Source of the DNA: Euwallacea fornicatus
Taxonomy: Eukaryota; Arthropoda; Insecta; Coleoptera; Curculionidae
DNA: 64,000 bases
NCBI RefSeq assembly: GCF_040115645.1
Contig: NC_089563.1
Location: forward strand, 1,116,001-1,180,000
Reading direction: 5' to 3'
Positions 12,601 to 24,570 of the stretch are shown here, one piece after another. The notes under the pieces were generated by a model that was not told the origin of the DNA, did no database searches, and was given only the letters and a program-made list of their open reading frames with translations. Position 1 is the stretch's first letter. Each line of letters starts with the position of its first letter. The translations under genes were made by a program, and so were the position numbers.

Positions 12601-14486
12601 TTTTAGAATTACTCACAATAACACACGAATCATCGCATCAAATTTTAAGTAATTTGAGTTCCTATGAGCATCGATCTACCACAGGTAAGTAATTATAATA
12701 TATATATACTAATAGAAAAAAATATTTTAAAATAATTAAAATCGACTAACTTGATAATGTAACGGTCGAATGTAACAATTGAGGTACCAAAATATAGAGA
12801 AGGAAAATCCCTTCAAAATGATGTACCACTTAAACCCGTTACCGTTTAAGATATTTTAAAGGATGGCCCTGAGAAGTGAAAAGTTGAAAGAGGCTTAATG
12901 AATTCTACATAAAAATATTTTCCCCTTGATAACTAAATCAACATTTTTCGACGATTAAAAAAAAACATCCCATTACGAGAGAGATGGGTGGGAAGTTTCC
13001 AAATTGCAACCCTGTATCCGGTTTCTTTCATATAGGGCCTTTATTTACATGAAACTAGGTTTCATTTCCTTTGAGTTACTTACCTGGCACGTATCTTTAC
13101 CGTCATTCCCACCTGCACAAATTTGCGTCTCATCTAGGATTCCTTGCAAAGCCTTGTGTAGGTGCCGGTTGCGATAATAAACGTTGCAGTCCTTATTATT
13201 AACCAAATTTAAACTCACTTCTATTAAATGCGAGCTATTGCTTCCTAAAGATATATATGCACTCAGTTATTTGAAAAATTTCCATGAGAGATGCTGACAA
13301 TAACATATATATTTTCAACAATTTGTATTTACAACAGTTGTATGTTATAAATCAATGTTTCCCCCATTTATGCAATTGTCGTCCTAGCAAATTAATTTTT
13401 ATTTCATTTATTGAAAATAGGAAAACACCTCTTTTTCTATATTTTCAGAAAACTGTTATTAAATAAAATTTTAAAATACGCTTACCACCAAAAGCAGTTG
13501 CTCCCCATCCTGTAGCAATCGCAAAATTAGTTGAAACATTACTGGTCTGATGAAGACATATAGGCCCAATATAATCCGAAAACTTCACTTTATTTTTAAG
13601 CTCGATAAGCCCTATGTCATGATATACTGAACGAGGATTATACGATGGATGCACTATTGTTCTCAAAATCGAGAAATCTTCAGGTTCTGCATCGTCAGTA
13701 TTGATAGAGATGTCTAATTCTCCTAGACGGACCCATTCAGGCGTTCCTCTAAAACGATTTTCTTATACATTATTTTAAACAACTTATTTGCAAATGGAGA
13801 TATTCACAATAAGCTTATAATACAATGCGCTGCGGTTAGGACAAATTTTTCGGAAATAAGTGATCCTCCACACATCCATGAGATATCCTCTTTGTTGGCA
13901 CCAACGCCAATTAGCGCCTTTACAAATCAACACTTTTAATCATCTGGCTACAAATCTCTTATTAGTATAATTACCATATGCTTGTACTCCTTGGCCAATG
14001 CTATTTTACCACCCACAGCAGATACATGGAAATCATCATTTTTAAGCGGAGGGTAATATTTCACACACACTAAAACAGAAAATTAAAAATAAATATAACA
14101 GACTAAATGAACTTTTATCCGATTTACTTTCAAAACTAATACGTTGTGTTTGAAATCTCCTATGAAAGTTGTCATGACAACAAACCAGGGCATTAAAGTT
14201 AATTTCTGTATTGGGATTGCAAAATTTGGGACTTATTTTTCGATCGATTAGATCAAGAGCCGAATTGCAATTCGTTAAAGAGATGCAAACGCCATTGAGA
14301 CCGAGATCATCGGTGCAGTCATCACCTTTAAATAAAAATTATCTTAAATGTTTGCATTCTAAGCATTTATTTAAGCAAAAACGTACCTTCTTGGAGCTGG
14401 CCTACAGAGTGCACCGAACTACACAGAAGTAATAATTCGATAATTACTATAAATTTTACGGAACTATATTTCCTTAGAAGCATCAT
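9647..14486 (-). CDS. CLIP-domain serine protease (trypsin-like, secreted zymogen)
   Basis: Seven exons join in phase (14387-14486, 14128-14325, 13975-14069, 13808-13917, 13486-13748, 13084-13244, 9647-9832) to give 370 residues. A signal peptide (MMLLRKYSSVKFIVIIELLL) leads into a CLIP domain with six cysteines (37, 47, 53, 69, 82, 83). The chymotrypsin-fold domain starts at about 117 with AVGGK. The catalytic triad is His162 (LTAAHC), Asp212 (HDIGLIEL) and Ser312 (GDSGGP). Asp306, six before the Ser, predicts cleavage after Arg/Lys. Such proteases act in haemolymph cascades for clotting, melanisation, Toll activation or patterning; the overall type resembles the snake/venom-protease group. 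The last intron is 3.25 kb. The residue before AVGG is Ser, not a basic residue. Confidence 0.9.
10420..10632 (+). promoter_or_regulatory. Possible plus-strand promoter or 5' UTR exon inside the protease intron
   Basis: A locally CpG-rich stretch (around 10490-10540, GGGCAGTGCAGTGCGTGCTG) sits in AT-rich intron DNA. It is followed at 10633 by a good donor, TTTGCG/GTAAGTGA. No long ORF is present. It could be a non-coding first exon of a plus-strand gene, or chance. Confidence 0.25.
12664..12684 (+). CDS. Possible short plus-strand first coding exon
   Basis: An ATG opens seven codons (MSIDLPQ) that end exactly at a strong donor, CCACAG/GTAAGTAATT, within the minus-strand protease intron. An acceptor-like AG lies just upstream (about 12650). 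No downstream exon was identified. A chance match is quite possible. Confidence 0.2.
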
Positions 14487-15316
14487 TTTAGACGAGTTCT
14501 TGTATGTTGTGTATCAAGGCGATATACTGTGGAGGTCAGTATCTTGAACCTGTTTCATTCGAAAAATAATTCCTAGTTTAATTGCGGCGTGGTATTTTCC
14601 CCGGCTCCGCGTGTAATGAGGAATTCACAAGATATATTAAGCAAAATATAGTCATAAATTGCTTCCAATAATTAAATTAAAAAATATGTGAAACTTGAGA
14701 GATCTTACGTGTTGTTAAATACTTGGGGTATTTAGTAATTGAAATAAAATAGCTGGCTTCAGTACCAGCCACAACTTATCGGTTCAAAAAATCAAAGTAT
14801 ATTAAATCTCCTATATATTTTACGTGGCTTAAAAATAATAAACTGTGGATACGCGGTTAATAAGCGTACCCTTGATAAGCATGACAATGAGCTATTCAGC
14901 CATGAGTCGCCTTAGCACTTAACAGTTTGGATTGCTGGACAATGGTTCCTTTTAGTTATTGCCGGCGAGGCGGCCAGCAATTAAAATCGGATATTCAATA
15001 AATAAAATTAATGTCTTCTTAACATAAACTGTTGATGCAGTATCGGGATACACTAACATATTTAATATTAACAAAAAAAAAGGAAAAATACTAAACACGT
15101 GTGTTTTCGCATTTGAAATAGGAGTTATACACAGGACGATTGGTGGACAGACATTGGGACATTCTATGTACCAATTTGTCGATATATAAACCTAGATTTT
15201 TAATGTTTAAATAAAGATTTCACAGAGGCTTATACAAAGATCAGGAAACATGAATCAAAAAATATATAAGTCGTTACATATGTATTACAGAATTAAGTAT
15301 TAATCAAACTAATAAT
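14487..15316. other. Intergenic between the protease and CCDC12 genes
   Basis: This holds the 5' flank of the protease gene and the 3' flank of CCDC12, both minus strand. The DNA is AT-rich. I saw no convincing core promoter motif and no other gene. Confidence 0.5.
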
Positions 15317-15928
15317 TTAATCCTTAAATGACTCTGCTCCAGCATTTACCATTGTAGCCAAGTCTTCTTTCCTCTCCTTTAATCTCTCCCGGATCAGTTC
15401 CGCAATTGCTTTTTGAGTCTGTCTTTCTAATTTCTCCCATTTTTTGTTCAAGTCTCTTTTTAAATCCCAATCCGGTTTTCGAGGAGCCAGAGATGTCACA
15501 TCTAACTGATCCATTACAATTTGGGATTTTGCGGATTCCAATTGATCTTTGACCTGAATATTGTATAAAAAAAGAATGTTTTTGTGAAGTCCATATAAAA
15601 CGACGGTAGGATTTTAAAGAAACAAATAGGAATTTGTGTATTTTTTATGAATTGTTACAATTAAACTTATACTTACTTGCTCACTAATGTCTTCTGGAGA
15701 TACATCACTTATTAAATTTTCTTGAAGTTTCTCATCTAGAGGCCTATAGCTTCGAAATATTGGTGCTGGCAAAATTTCCTGGTTTTGCTCTCCATCTTGA
15801 TGAACAGAACTGGAATCATCAGTACCTAACTGGCCATCCCTTTTACGTTTTAAATTTAACAGTCTTTGCCGTCTCTTCAATGCTTGCTCTTCCAGAGATC
15901 CAGGAGCATTTTTAGAGGACATTGTCAT
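15317..15928 (-). CDS. CCDC12: CCDC12, spliceosome-associated coiled-coil protein (cwf18 family)
   Basis: Two exons (15677-15928 and 15317-15553) give 162 residues, close to the vertebrate length of about 166. The N-terminus has the family motif LEEQALKRRQRLLNLKRKR, followed by FRSYRP-DEKLQE. The conserved C-terminal core is LAPRKPDWDLKRD, then QKAIAELIRERLKER. CCDC12/cwf18 proteins are found in activated spliceosomes and act in the nucleus. The first ATG (15928, MTMSS) is chosen; a second in-frame ATG lies two codons on (15922). The intron is 123 nt with GTAAGT and TTCAG sites. The gene looks intact. Confidence 0.92.
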
Positions 15929-17876
15929 GTTCTTTTATGAGATACAATGTTTGTTTCTGTGAAAAAAATGACAATAGTATATTGAGGCCACCTATTTTGA
16001 ATTAATGCTAATAAATTTAAATTGCACACATACCATACATGATATACGTGGGAAATGTATATGTTCACACATACTGGTCCAAATAACAAGACTTCCCCAA
16101 ATAATTAATTAAATATGTATTTAAAATAACAAATATTTATTACAAAAAACAACAAATATTTTATGCTAATACATTTGTAAACAAGACTGCACCTTGAAAA
16201 GGTGACTAAAATGATTTTATCCTTTGAAGTCTAGGCAAGTATGACCAAAAAGAGTCACATTGGCCTAGAGCTCAACCATGTTCAAATGCAATGAAAGAAG
16301 AATGCATGACTGCCTAAATCGGATCTCCACTATGCAGTCTTCACTAGTGATGGAAACCTCATAGGTCTGACATTTCTGCAAATAGTGTGATTATCAACCA
16401 CAATATCCTATCGCCATAGAACCTTCCACTCCTTTTACTTTAAATCAATTTTCTCACATCTAGAACTCCTGGAAGGACATTTCATCTTAGCCCATATCAA
16501 TGTTCCTTGTTGATGACATACTAAGAGAGGTCCTTTAACATGAACACAATTTGTATTTTTTTCAATAAGTGTAGATAAGATTTCTTGAGACATGTTTTAG
16601 TGACTAATATTAATAGACTGGGTTCGTTAGCATGCAATCCAAGTCAGTCACCATAGACCCTCATCAATAAATGATTAATTTAGTTGAATAAGTAAACACA
16701 AAGGTTAATGTAATCTTGTCTCCATCTTAAACGATTCAGGGGTGAAATTGAGCAATGTAGTATTTAATCTGGTAAAAAGGAAATAGAGTGAGAAGTGAAA
16801 ATCCTGGAAGATAGTTACCAATATATATGCAAAATGTCCGGAAATTGATCTTCTATAGATGGGTACACACGCCTTTAGGACAAAATTAACATTTATTAGG
16901 TCTTTTTTACGAAATCTATTTAAACCTGAGGGAAAACAAACTTTAAACAAATATATAATTTAAGAGTTGAGTAATGTCATAAGTCAAGAACTGAGACAGA
17001 CCTGACATGCACGAAGTGAGGAAGTAAAGACGTTTGGAGCTATATGGTCTGTTCTGGGTGCATTTGCTGAATTCGCAGATCAGGTGGTGATATTTATGCA
17101 ATATTTCCAATGCATACACAGGATGTCTCATGACAATAGATCACTACTTAATTACATTACTTTTGCCGTAAAGTGAACCATTTATGAATTAATGCGAGGA
17201 TGTGTAATCCGCTCCTGATAATCCAATATTATTTTTTCCTCATCGTTCAAAACCAAATTTATACATGTACGTAAAAAACTGGTGCTATAGCTTTTTTAGC
17301 CGATTCGCGCACAAATCTGCCGACGAATAACGTTTTACTAACATAAAGACTCAGGGAAAACAAAAGGTGATTAAAATAACTAAAATATTTCAATTTTTTT
17401 TATTAACAAACAAAGAACACAGTGGACACATGTTTCATGTATATTGCCGGTATTAAGGGGATATATTCCCAACAGTTTAAATCCCACATCAAAAACACAA
17501 CTGTCTCAAATGTAAGTATGTTACTATTAAGGCTTATTTAAAAAAAACTCCACGATGTAGCTAGCCAACTATTCATTTTAAAGTAACGAACCTTAAAATA
17601 TAGAATTCCTGATGATTCTTTTGACTTGGAGTAATTTCATACAACGTGAATGAAAAACCGATTACAACCTACGTCGTGACTTAATAAATAAAATCCCGTA
17701 TATAATTAGTTTTGCTAACTAATGACTTCAATACACCAAACTTAAATTGTATTCATACCTAAGGGCACAATAATTTATTTTATTATCAAATTTCCTAGAC
17801 AAATCGATCTTAAGGCCATGCTACAGACTTAAAAATGTTTAAAATAAATACAGACTTAAGGAATTAGTTGGTTAAC
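15929..17876. other. Intergenic between CCDC12 and calnexin
   Basis: No gene was recognised. A weak element-terminus-like motif (ACACAGGATGTCTCATGAC) sits near 17117-17135. Short ORFs around 16705-17131 have no motifs I know. Confidence 0.45.
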
Positions 17877-20579
17877 TTAGTCTTTACGGACCTTTCTTTT
17901 TCGAGTTCCTTCTACAGCATCCGAATGAGCTTCCTGTTATTATTAATTGATTTTAAGACCTCAACAAGTAAAAATGATAAAATACTTACGCTCTCATCAA
18001 CCGCCTCATTATCTTCTTCAGAATCCGGATTCGAGTGTTTCTCTGCATCAGCATCATCTTCCTCCTTTTCTTCTTCTTCAATTACGTTCGCTTCTTCGGA
18101 GACAGCCTCATTCTCCTCGGTCGGTGCGTCAGTCTTTTTTCTTTCTGCTTCTTGTCTAAGCTCTTCAGACTCCTTTTAAAATTAATTGGAAATAAGAGTG
18201 TAAACACAGTTTCTACTTAAATTACAGTTTCCCATATTTACCTTAGTTGCAGGCTTACAGCAAAGATACAAAATAAATACTACGGGAATCCCTAGCACGA
18301 TAATATACAGAGCCCATAGAGAAGGATGTTCGTTTGTTAGATTGGCTAGCTTTTGGACTACGCTTTCCTAGGATAAAAAGGGGAATGAAGCTAGACTACA
18401 GAAATAAAATTATTGATCAAGTTTCAAAGCCTATTTAGAGATACACATGTTTTTTAACCAAATAAGTCTCTAGCCAAAATAAAGTACCTCTTTAACACAT
18501 TTGTATAAATAATAAACATAACAGACGACTGGAATGGCGCAATAAATAAAGTACAACCCCCATCCATGGGGATTATAATTTAAAGCCTTCATAGCTCTCC
18601 CCCATGTAGAAACCTTTGATCAAATTGTACATTAACTGTTTAATGGCGAAGAAATTTGGGCACTTACCGATTCACTAGCAATTTTCTGTCTCTTCTTATC
18701 AAAAGTAGTACTGGCCCAATTATTGGCAACCACAATATCTTCGGTGATAATAATATTGTCAAACAAAATATCCTTGGACATTGACCAAAGTTCAAATCCA
18801 ACTGCGGACTATTATCGAAACAATTATAAATTCCGTTAAATGAAAAATAAAAACTCACAATGGTCTGCATTTTAAATGGTTCAGTATCTTCGAAATAATG
18901 AGGATTGGGAATCTTCCTAGGCCTCCATTTACCCTTGTAGTTCGGATTATCGATAAGTGGAGCCCTCCATTTGCCTTTGAAAGAGGGATTATTCACTAGA
19001 GGCGGCTCCCAAGGACCACACCCAGGGGCATTTTTACAGGCAGGATTCTCAATCAAAGCAGCTTCCCATTCGCCATCCATATCTGAATCCCAATCGGCTG
19101 GCTTCACTCCATTTGGATCTGGGATGTGAGTCGGTTCGTGTTCTAACCAACTATATATGACAAATGGTTATGTATTTGCAACACCATTTTACTATAAATA
19201 CTCATAACATAACACTTTTTTCCTAAAACCTACTTACTTATCAGGCATAACTGCAGACTCATCCACAATCTGAGCGGGCGCATCTTCATCCCAATCGTCC
19301 GGCTTTACAGCACTTGGATCCGGAATCCTCTCCCTCTCGTCCCAATCTTCAGGTTTCTTGTCCTCTGGGTCCTCAATTTGAGCAGGTGGGTTCACTGGGG
19401 GGTTAAAGTCTTCTAAAAGACTGCCAGATTGAATGATTTTTTTGTCTATCAACACATCAAATGTGTTGTCTGGCCTTAGGATCAAAGTGTAGAGATGGGG
19501 CAGCTTGTCAGAGAACGTTTCTTCTAACCTTGAAGAAGTACAATATGGAATGAGTGCTATAGGGATAGTGATCAAAGCAACATATCTATAATGTATTGAT
19601 AAAATAAGAGCATTAATAAAAAACAAAAAGTTCAAATAGGCCACACTCTCTTGCTATTCCTGTCCTATATCAAATTCCAAAAATTGGAACACTCTAACTT
19701 ACCTCTCCTTAGGTTTCTCACAGTGCTTCTCCTCCACTGATCCATTTTTCGGATTTTTATGCTTGAAAATAAAATGCAACTTATGGTCAGTACCACATTT
19801 ATCTGGCCCAAACATAATACTATAAGGCGTTTTGTCATGGAAGTTTTTGAGCATCTCTGAACCCTCAACCTCACTAAGCAGTTTCAAATATGCACCTCCA
19901 CATTCTTGGCCCTCTTGCAGTAAAACCTCATACTGCACAATCAGAGGTTTGTCTTTAAAGACAAACGGTTTCTTTAAGGGAGCCGATATGGCTGCGTGCT
20001 TGGCCTTTGATTTCAGAACTAGCCCTAAATCACCCTTGAGGCCGTCTTTTTGTGGAGCTTCGACATCCCATTGACCGTCATATTTCGCGATATCATCATC
20101 AATGCCTTCTTTTTTGGCCTCTGATTTTATCCAGTTTTTCTCGAAGTCTGAAGGTTTGTCGAAATGATCGGCAAAATACACTTTAGATTCGTCCGATGGT
20201 ATAGGACTTTCATAGGGGATTTCTGTGTCATCTCCAGTTTCTATTGTTACTTCCTCCTAGTAAAAATTAAATGATGATAGGTGAATAATAATTATCCAAT
20301 TTCTGAACATATCAGTACTAATGATTTGACCTTTGAGGCACCCCAAGAATCATGAATTTATATCTCATAAATTCTAAAACCAAGCAACAATGCTATCTCA
20401 GGTTGTGTATTACCACATATAAATGAACTGATCGGGTGCATTTACTGATAACACTGATATTTCTAGGAAAAAAGTTATAAAAATTATTTTGGTAATAGCA
20501 AACTTACATCAAGTTCTTGGGACCTTGAGATTCCAATTAGTGCAAATATAAGCACTGCCCATAGGGTCTTATTCCTCAT
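17877..20579 (-). CDS. CANX: Calnexin, ER lectin chaperone
   Basis: Exons 20508-20579, 19703-20256, 19238-19528, 18859-19150, 18668-18808, one membrane exon (18488-18613 or 18242-18367), 17990-18172 and 17877-17933 give 571 residues with one membrane exon. A signal peptide (MRNKTLWAVLIFALIGIS) precedes the lumenal lectin domain, with Cys near 143 and 178 (ECGGAYLKLL, DKCGTDHKLHFIF). The proline-rich arm has repeats of the type PEDWDE / IPDPSAVKPDDWDE and then GKWRAPLIDNPNYKGKW, with the P-domain pair ACKNAPGC. The cytosolic tail is acidic and ends RKRKVRKD, a basic ER-retention type end. Calnexin binds monoglucosylated N-glycoproteins during folding. An acceptor at about 20611 implies an upstream 5' UTR exon. 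Confidence 0.95.
18242..18367 (-). other. CANX: Calnexin membrane exon, downstream copy
   Basis: This second 126-nt, phase 0-0 exon encodes HPSLWALYIIVLGIPVVFIL and a CCK juxtamembrane end. That is closer to the usual calnexin membrane region (PWLWVVYI...CC). Sites are TCCTAG and AAG/GTAAAT. It probably alternates with the upstream copy. Confidence 0.85.
18488..18613 (-). other. CANX: Calnexin membrane exon, upstream copy
   Basis: This 126-nt, phase 0-0 exon encodes 42 residues with the membrane stretch WGLYFIYCAIPVVCYVYYL. The acceptor is TCAAAG and the donor GAG/GTACTT. It aligns without gaps to the next exon at Pro15, Trp18, Leu20-Tyr21 and Ile27-Pro-Val-Val30. The donor is weaker than that of its partner. 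Confidence 0.8.
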
Positions 20580-23500
20580 AGTTTTAGAGCCAGGAATAAT
20601 TACAAATGTCCTGAGAAAAACAAATTTATTGAAATTAAAACATATTAAATACACCATATAGATTAACACTTGTTAGGTTCTTATGACTAAATTTTCAATT
20701 CAGAAAACCACTCAGAATTGCCACTAGCACATGAATAGGGTGTGTTTGCCATGTTATGTGAAGTATTCACTGTGCTGCACCCCTGTAGCAAATTCATTAT
20801 AACTAAATAAGTCAGCAGTTCACTCAAATAGTTACAAATGTACAAAATTTAGTGGGCAAACTTCTATATTGCAACTTACAGTATTTTATTAACATGCATT
20901 AAAATGACAAAAAAAACACCATATTAAAAAGAAAAAGGAATACATTATTTTTGCTCTAAATCTGTAAATAGAATTTCTTAACAATCTATTTTGTATTATA
21001 TTGGGTCTATCCCAATCAATTGTAAAAAATTATCATGTGCAAATGAAACTATTTGGAATCTTGAATATACTACAATTCTTGTATGGACTTAGAACATAAT
21101 CCAAAAATACTAAAGCAACTTCCTTCAATTAGACATTTTTAGATTGACTGGCCCATGTGTTCATATATTCATTAACACATAATTGATATCTTTTTTCCTT
21201 CAAGTACTTTGTCCGTTGTTTATACATACATATTAAAGGACAACAATCTATTCTTTATATATAATACTGGCTTAAGGCAATTATATTGCAATAAAAGGGA
21301 AATGGATATAAGTAATTTCAGCAATACAGACCACTGTCAATTAACTGCTAATAACAAAGATTCATTAAAAAATACAATGATATTCTTTCAAACAATGAAC
21401 GACGTTAAAAGAAGGCATTTTTCTAAAATTGAAACATCAAATATAGAACATGAACATTCACATAACCTCAAAAACTGTAGATGCCGAAAATCTACTTGTG
21501 AGAGCAAATTAAACAGGGTAAATTTTGTCTAGTACATACTCACATAAATTTCAATAAATGCTTGTTATTTTCACTCCTTTTCTACACTTTTGAGAGAAAA
21601 TTTTTACGAAAAACCTGGAAAATAGCGACTCATAAAAATTTTTTCTTGTAAAAATGGCGTCTGTCAAATTAATTTTCAGATCACTAATATAATTGAAATG
21701 CAACGTTGTCACTACTGCAATAAAAACCAATAATCCCTCGCAATAAGCAAACAGAATTTCTCAAATTATTTTGATTATGATAAAAAAAAAACATTTTCAT
21801 ACAATCAAAAAGCTTGCCATTGGGCATAAAATCAATTACTCTGCAGTAGGGTGCGGTCTTCTTTAATTTGAACTCAAATTATAATTTCTAAAAGTAAACT
21901 TAAATTTTTTTATTAACATGGCAACGTTGCCTATAGCTTTAGCCAATCAGAAACGTCCATATGTCCAATTAAACAGATTGAATTTAAAATAAAGGCGGAA
22001 GTTTCGTCCACTAGGAGCCCCATTATTTTATTTCGAATTAAAAATAATTGGATTATAGGAAATAGAGTCATGCAATGCTTACACGTGTAAAATGAACCAG
22101 AAATATATTTTTTTGTGTTCACATAAATTAACTTTCTATTCCATATCTAATATCCATAAGATTTTTATAACTTGATATCCAAACTCTAAAAATACTAAAT
22201 TTTGAACATTTAAAAGTGTTGAAAATAACAAAAATACTTAGGATTTCCCTTTTAAAGAGGAAGAGAGGATAGGGGTGGATAGTTTAAAGCTATTTATGTC
22301 CTCATAGTTAGAGATGGGTGAAAATGCTGCTTCACTCCTTTCCACTTCATACATAAAAAGACTGTATGAAACATTTTGACAACATCCTCTCAGCTTAGAT
22401 TGAGTAAATTTGGAGAGTTTTTTTTTTAAATTCCTCCTTTCCCTTATTCTATAGTTTTTTCCTAATATTTCTTGCTGAGTAAAATTTAATAACAAATATC
22501 CTACCTTCCAAATAGATTTAAATGATAGTCTACAAGATCAAATTTGCATCTCTTGCTTCCAGTAATTAATAGTTGTATCCTCTAGAGCCCATTCAAAAAA
22601 TAGTTATCAAGATTTTTCAGAGACAAGGTTATAAATAAAAGCAGAATATTGAGTCTGAATGAAAGAAAAAATTAGTCAAAATTGAGTTTACATTTAAGTT
22701 AAAACTGAAGTTTAGGGGATACACAGTACAATTTAGGATAACTAGTAATGAAATAATCTTTAAGTGTTTGTAGCAGCATGAAGAAAGGCATAGTGGAGTA
22801 AATATTAACATCCATATTTACAGAGATTGTTTTTCCAGTAAAAAAGAAAGACCATAAAAAATCTACAATTTCATTTTAAAAAATCTGCAATTAAATCTTA
22901 AATTTTAGTGAGTCTGTTTTAGGACGAAAACAATTTGTTATACCTCCTTGGTATTAATCAAACATAAATTAATACCTCTTAGTAAGGTATCATATGAGTG
23001 AAAATATTGCAAATACAAATTGCAACTGATTTTAATTTTCATTTGAGAATTAACACTGAAGAAAAATCCTATGAACATTGTTAATGTGAGTAGTTGTTCC
23101 AGGAAAATTCCACCTTAAGATTGATACTCACCCTATATTTCATTTCTATTCCATATGTGTTTTCATTCACATTTTATAATAAACAATAAATAAAACTGCT
23201 GGCATGTAAATGAAATTGATAGTTGTAAACATGAACATACTTGGATGCAATATTCTCAAATGCATACAGGTGAATTTTTTTATGCAATAATTTAAGGAAT
23301 GTTTAAAAGATGTATATTAAAAGTCAAACTTTACAGATACATAAGAAAATGCACCAAAGACTCGAGAGCAAATGAAAAAAATATTTTAGTTGTACAATTT
23401 GCAGAGAGCTGTCTTTGTTGATATAGGATTTTAATCATAAAATTGACATCTTCAGCTGAAGTACTCATTAACATTAAATATCCTTGTAAATTGCATATGG

Positions 23501-23641
23501 GTGTGTGCACACTTAAATGCCAATGGAAATGAGTTATCCAGGATTAAAGTAGAAACAAAATCAATGCAATTCAATGAAAAATAATTCTTAATCGAGGGTA
23601 AGTAACACACAGTGACTACCAATGGGTGGCAGTATGCACTT
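20580..23641. other. Probable calnexin first intron, no confirmed coding content
   Basis: Minus-strand calnexin has an acceptor at about 20611 just before its start codon, so transcription begins further up. A donor-like GTAAGTGC at about 23635-23641 (minus) is a plausible partner. Between them the DNA is AT-rich. The only notable item is a plus-strand ORF at 21302-21532. Confidence 0.35.
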
Positions 23642-23745
23642 ACCTATTTTTTACCATTTTTCAAAACCTTAATTCTTTTTTTCGGAAATTTCCAGCTCAG
23701 TTAACAACGTCCGCTCGTGTCAAACATCGGTCGAACTTAACGTTG
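23642..23745 (-). promoter_or_regulatory. CANX: Candidate calnexin 5' UTR exon and promoter
   Basis: On the minus strand a short, locally CpG-bearing stretch (GACACGAGCGGACGTTG) leads to AAAAAATAG/GTAAGTGC at 23641. Position and strand fit the non-coding first exon required by the acceptor at 20611. This is inferred from splice signals only. Confidence 0.35.
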
Positions 23746-24299
23746 GCTGATAGTTCAGTTTGACAAATTTTTAATAATTAAATATTCGTTTAATTGCCAT
23801 TAAACTTCTAAAATTTTAAAAACGTTCAATTTACTGATATTGGATTATAGGTTAGATCACATTAATCTTAAACTATCACAATTTACTAAGCTGTGAAATG
23901 AGATTTGGCAACACTGTAAATGGTACAGCACAGTATTGGTTTATCTTTCTTTTGATACATTTGATTTTGAATTAATAGGTATAATAATTAATAGAACAAT
24001 TCAACTAAATATGCAATATAAAAAAATTGCTCGTTTTTATTCCACAGAATGGTTAAGTATTTTCTTATTAGGTAGGTTGGTAATAAATATCACACTTTTT
24101 GATTTACCGGCTTGAAATTGCTCTTCGGGGATTTTTGAAAATCATAAATAAATTTAAAATCTATATCCTAAACTAGTTAATAAGAGGCGTCAGATGTATC
24201 TTACTGAGTTAGAAAAAATCAACCTGACCTCGCATTAACGTCGATAACTTAAATATTTTGAAAATTCTGATAATTTAAACTTTTTTGCATCAGACATTC

Positions 24300-24570
24300 T
24301 GTAAAAAAACTAGTACCTGTAATCATTTTGAGATATGATTTTAGGACTAGCTGAACTTTCAACAAAACGGAATGAGAAACAGTACTTGAGCTTTTCGAGA
24401 AAAGAAATACCTCTAGTTTTGGAAAACGTTCTTCTATCTATAAAGTAACGTTCTTTATTTATGCAAAATAACGTTTTTGCTTGCTACTTTATAAAGATTG
24501 GTCAAGGTTAATGAAAATCTGCAGCCCCAAAGGACTCCAGATTTAAACTTAATTAATTCCTCTTTTTTTT
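24300..24570 (+). mobile_element. Remnant of a mariner-type transposase core
   Basis: The plus strand reads LSTKRNEKQYLSFSRK then IPLVLENVLLS and SLFMQNNVFA. This corresponds to the stretch before and around the second catalytic Asp of mariner-like transposases (FLRNELPLVLENVPL...MQDGVPAH), with Asp replaced by Asn. Stops interrupt it. The same phrases occur in the remnant at 61548-62200, so the two share a family. Confidence 0.5.

Noticed and set aside
17868..18220. Plus-strand Ser-rich ORFs across calnexin
   Set aside because: They are antisense shadows of the acidic calnexin tail (GAA/GAT codons read as TTC/ATC) and have no splice or motif support.
19832..20074. Plus-strand 80-codon ORF
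   Set aside because: It is the antisense of the calnexin lumenal exon.
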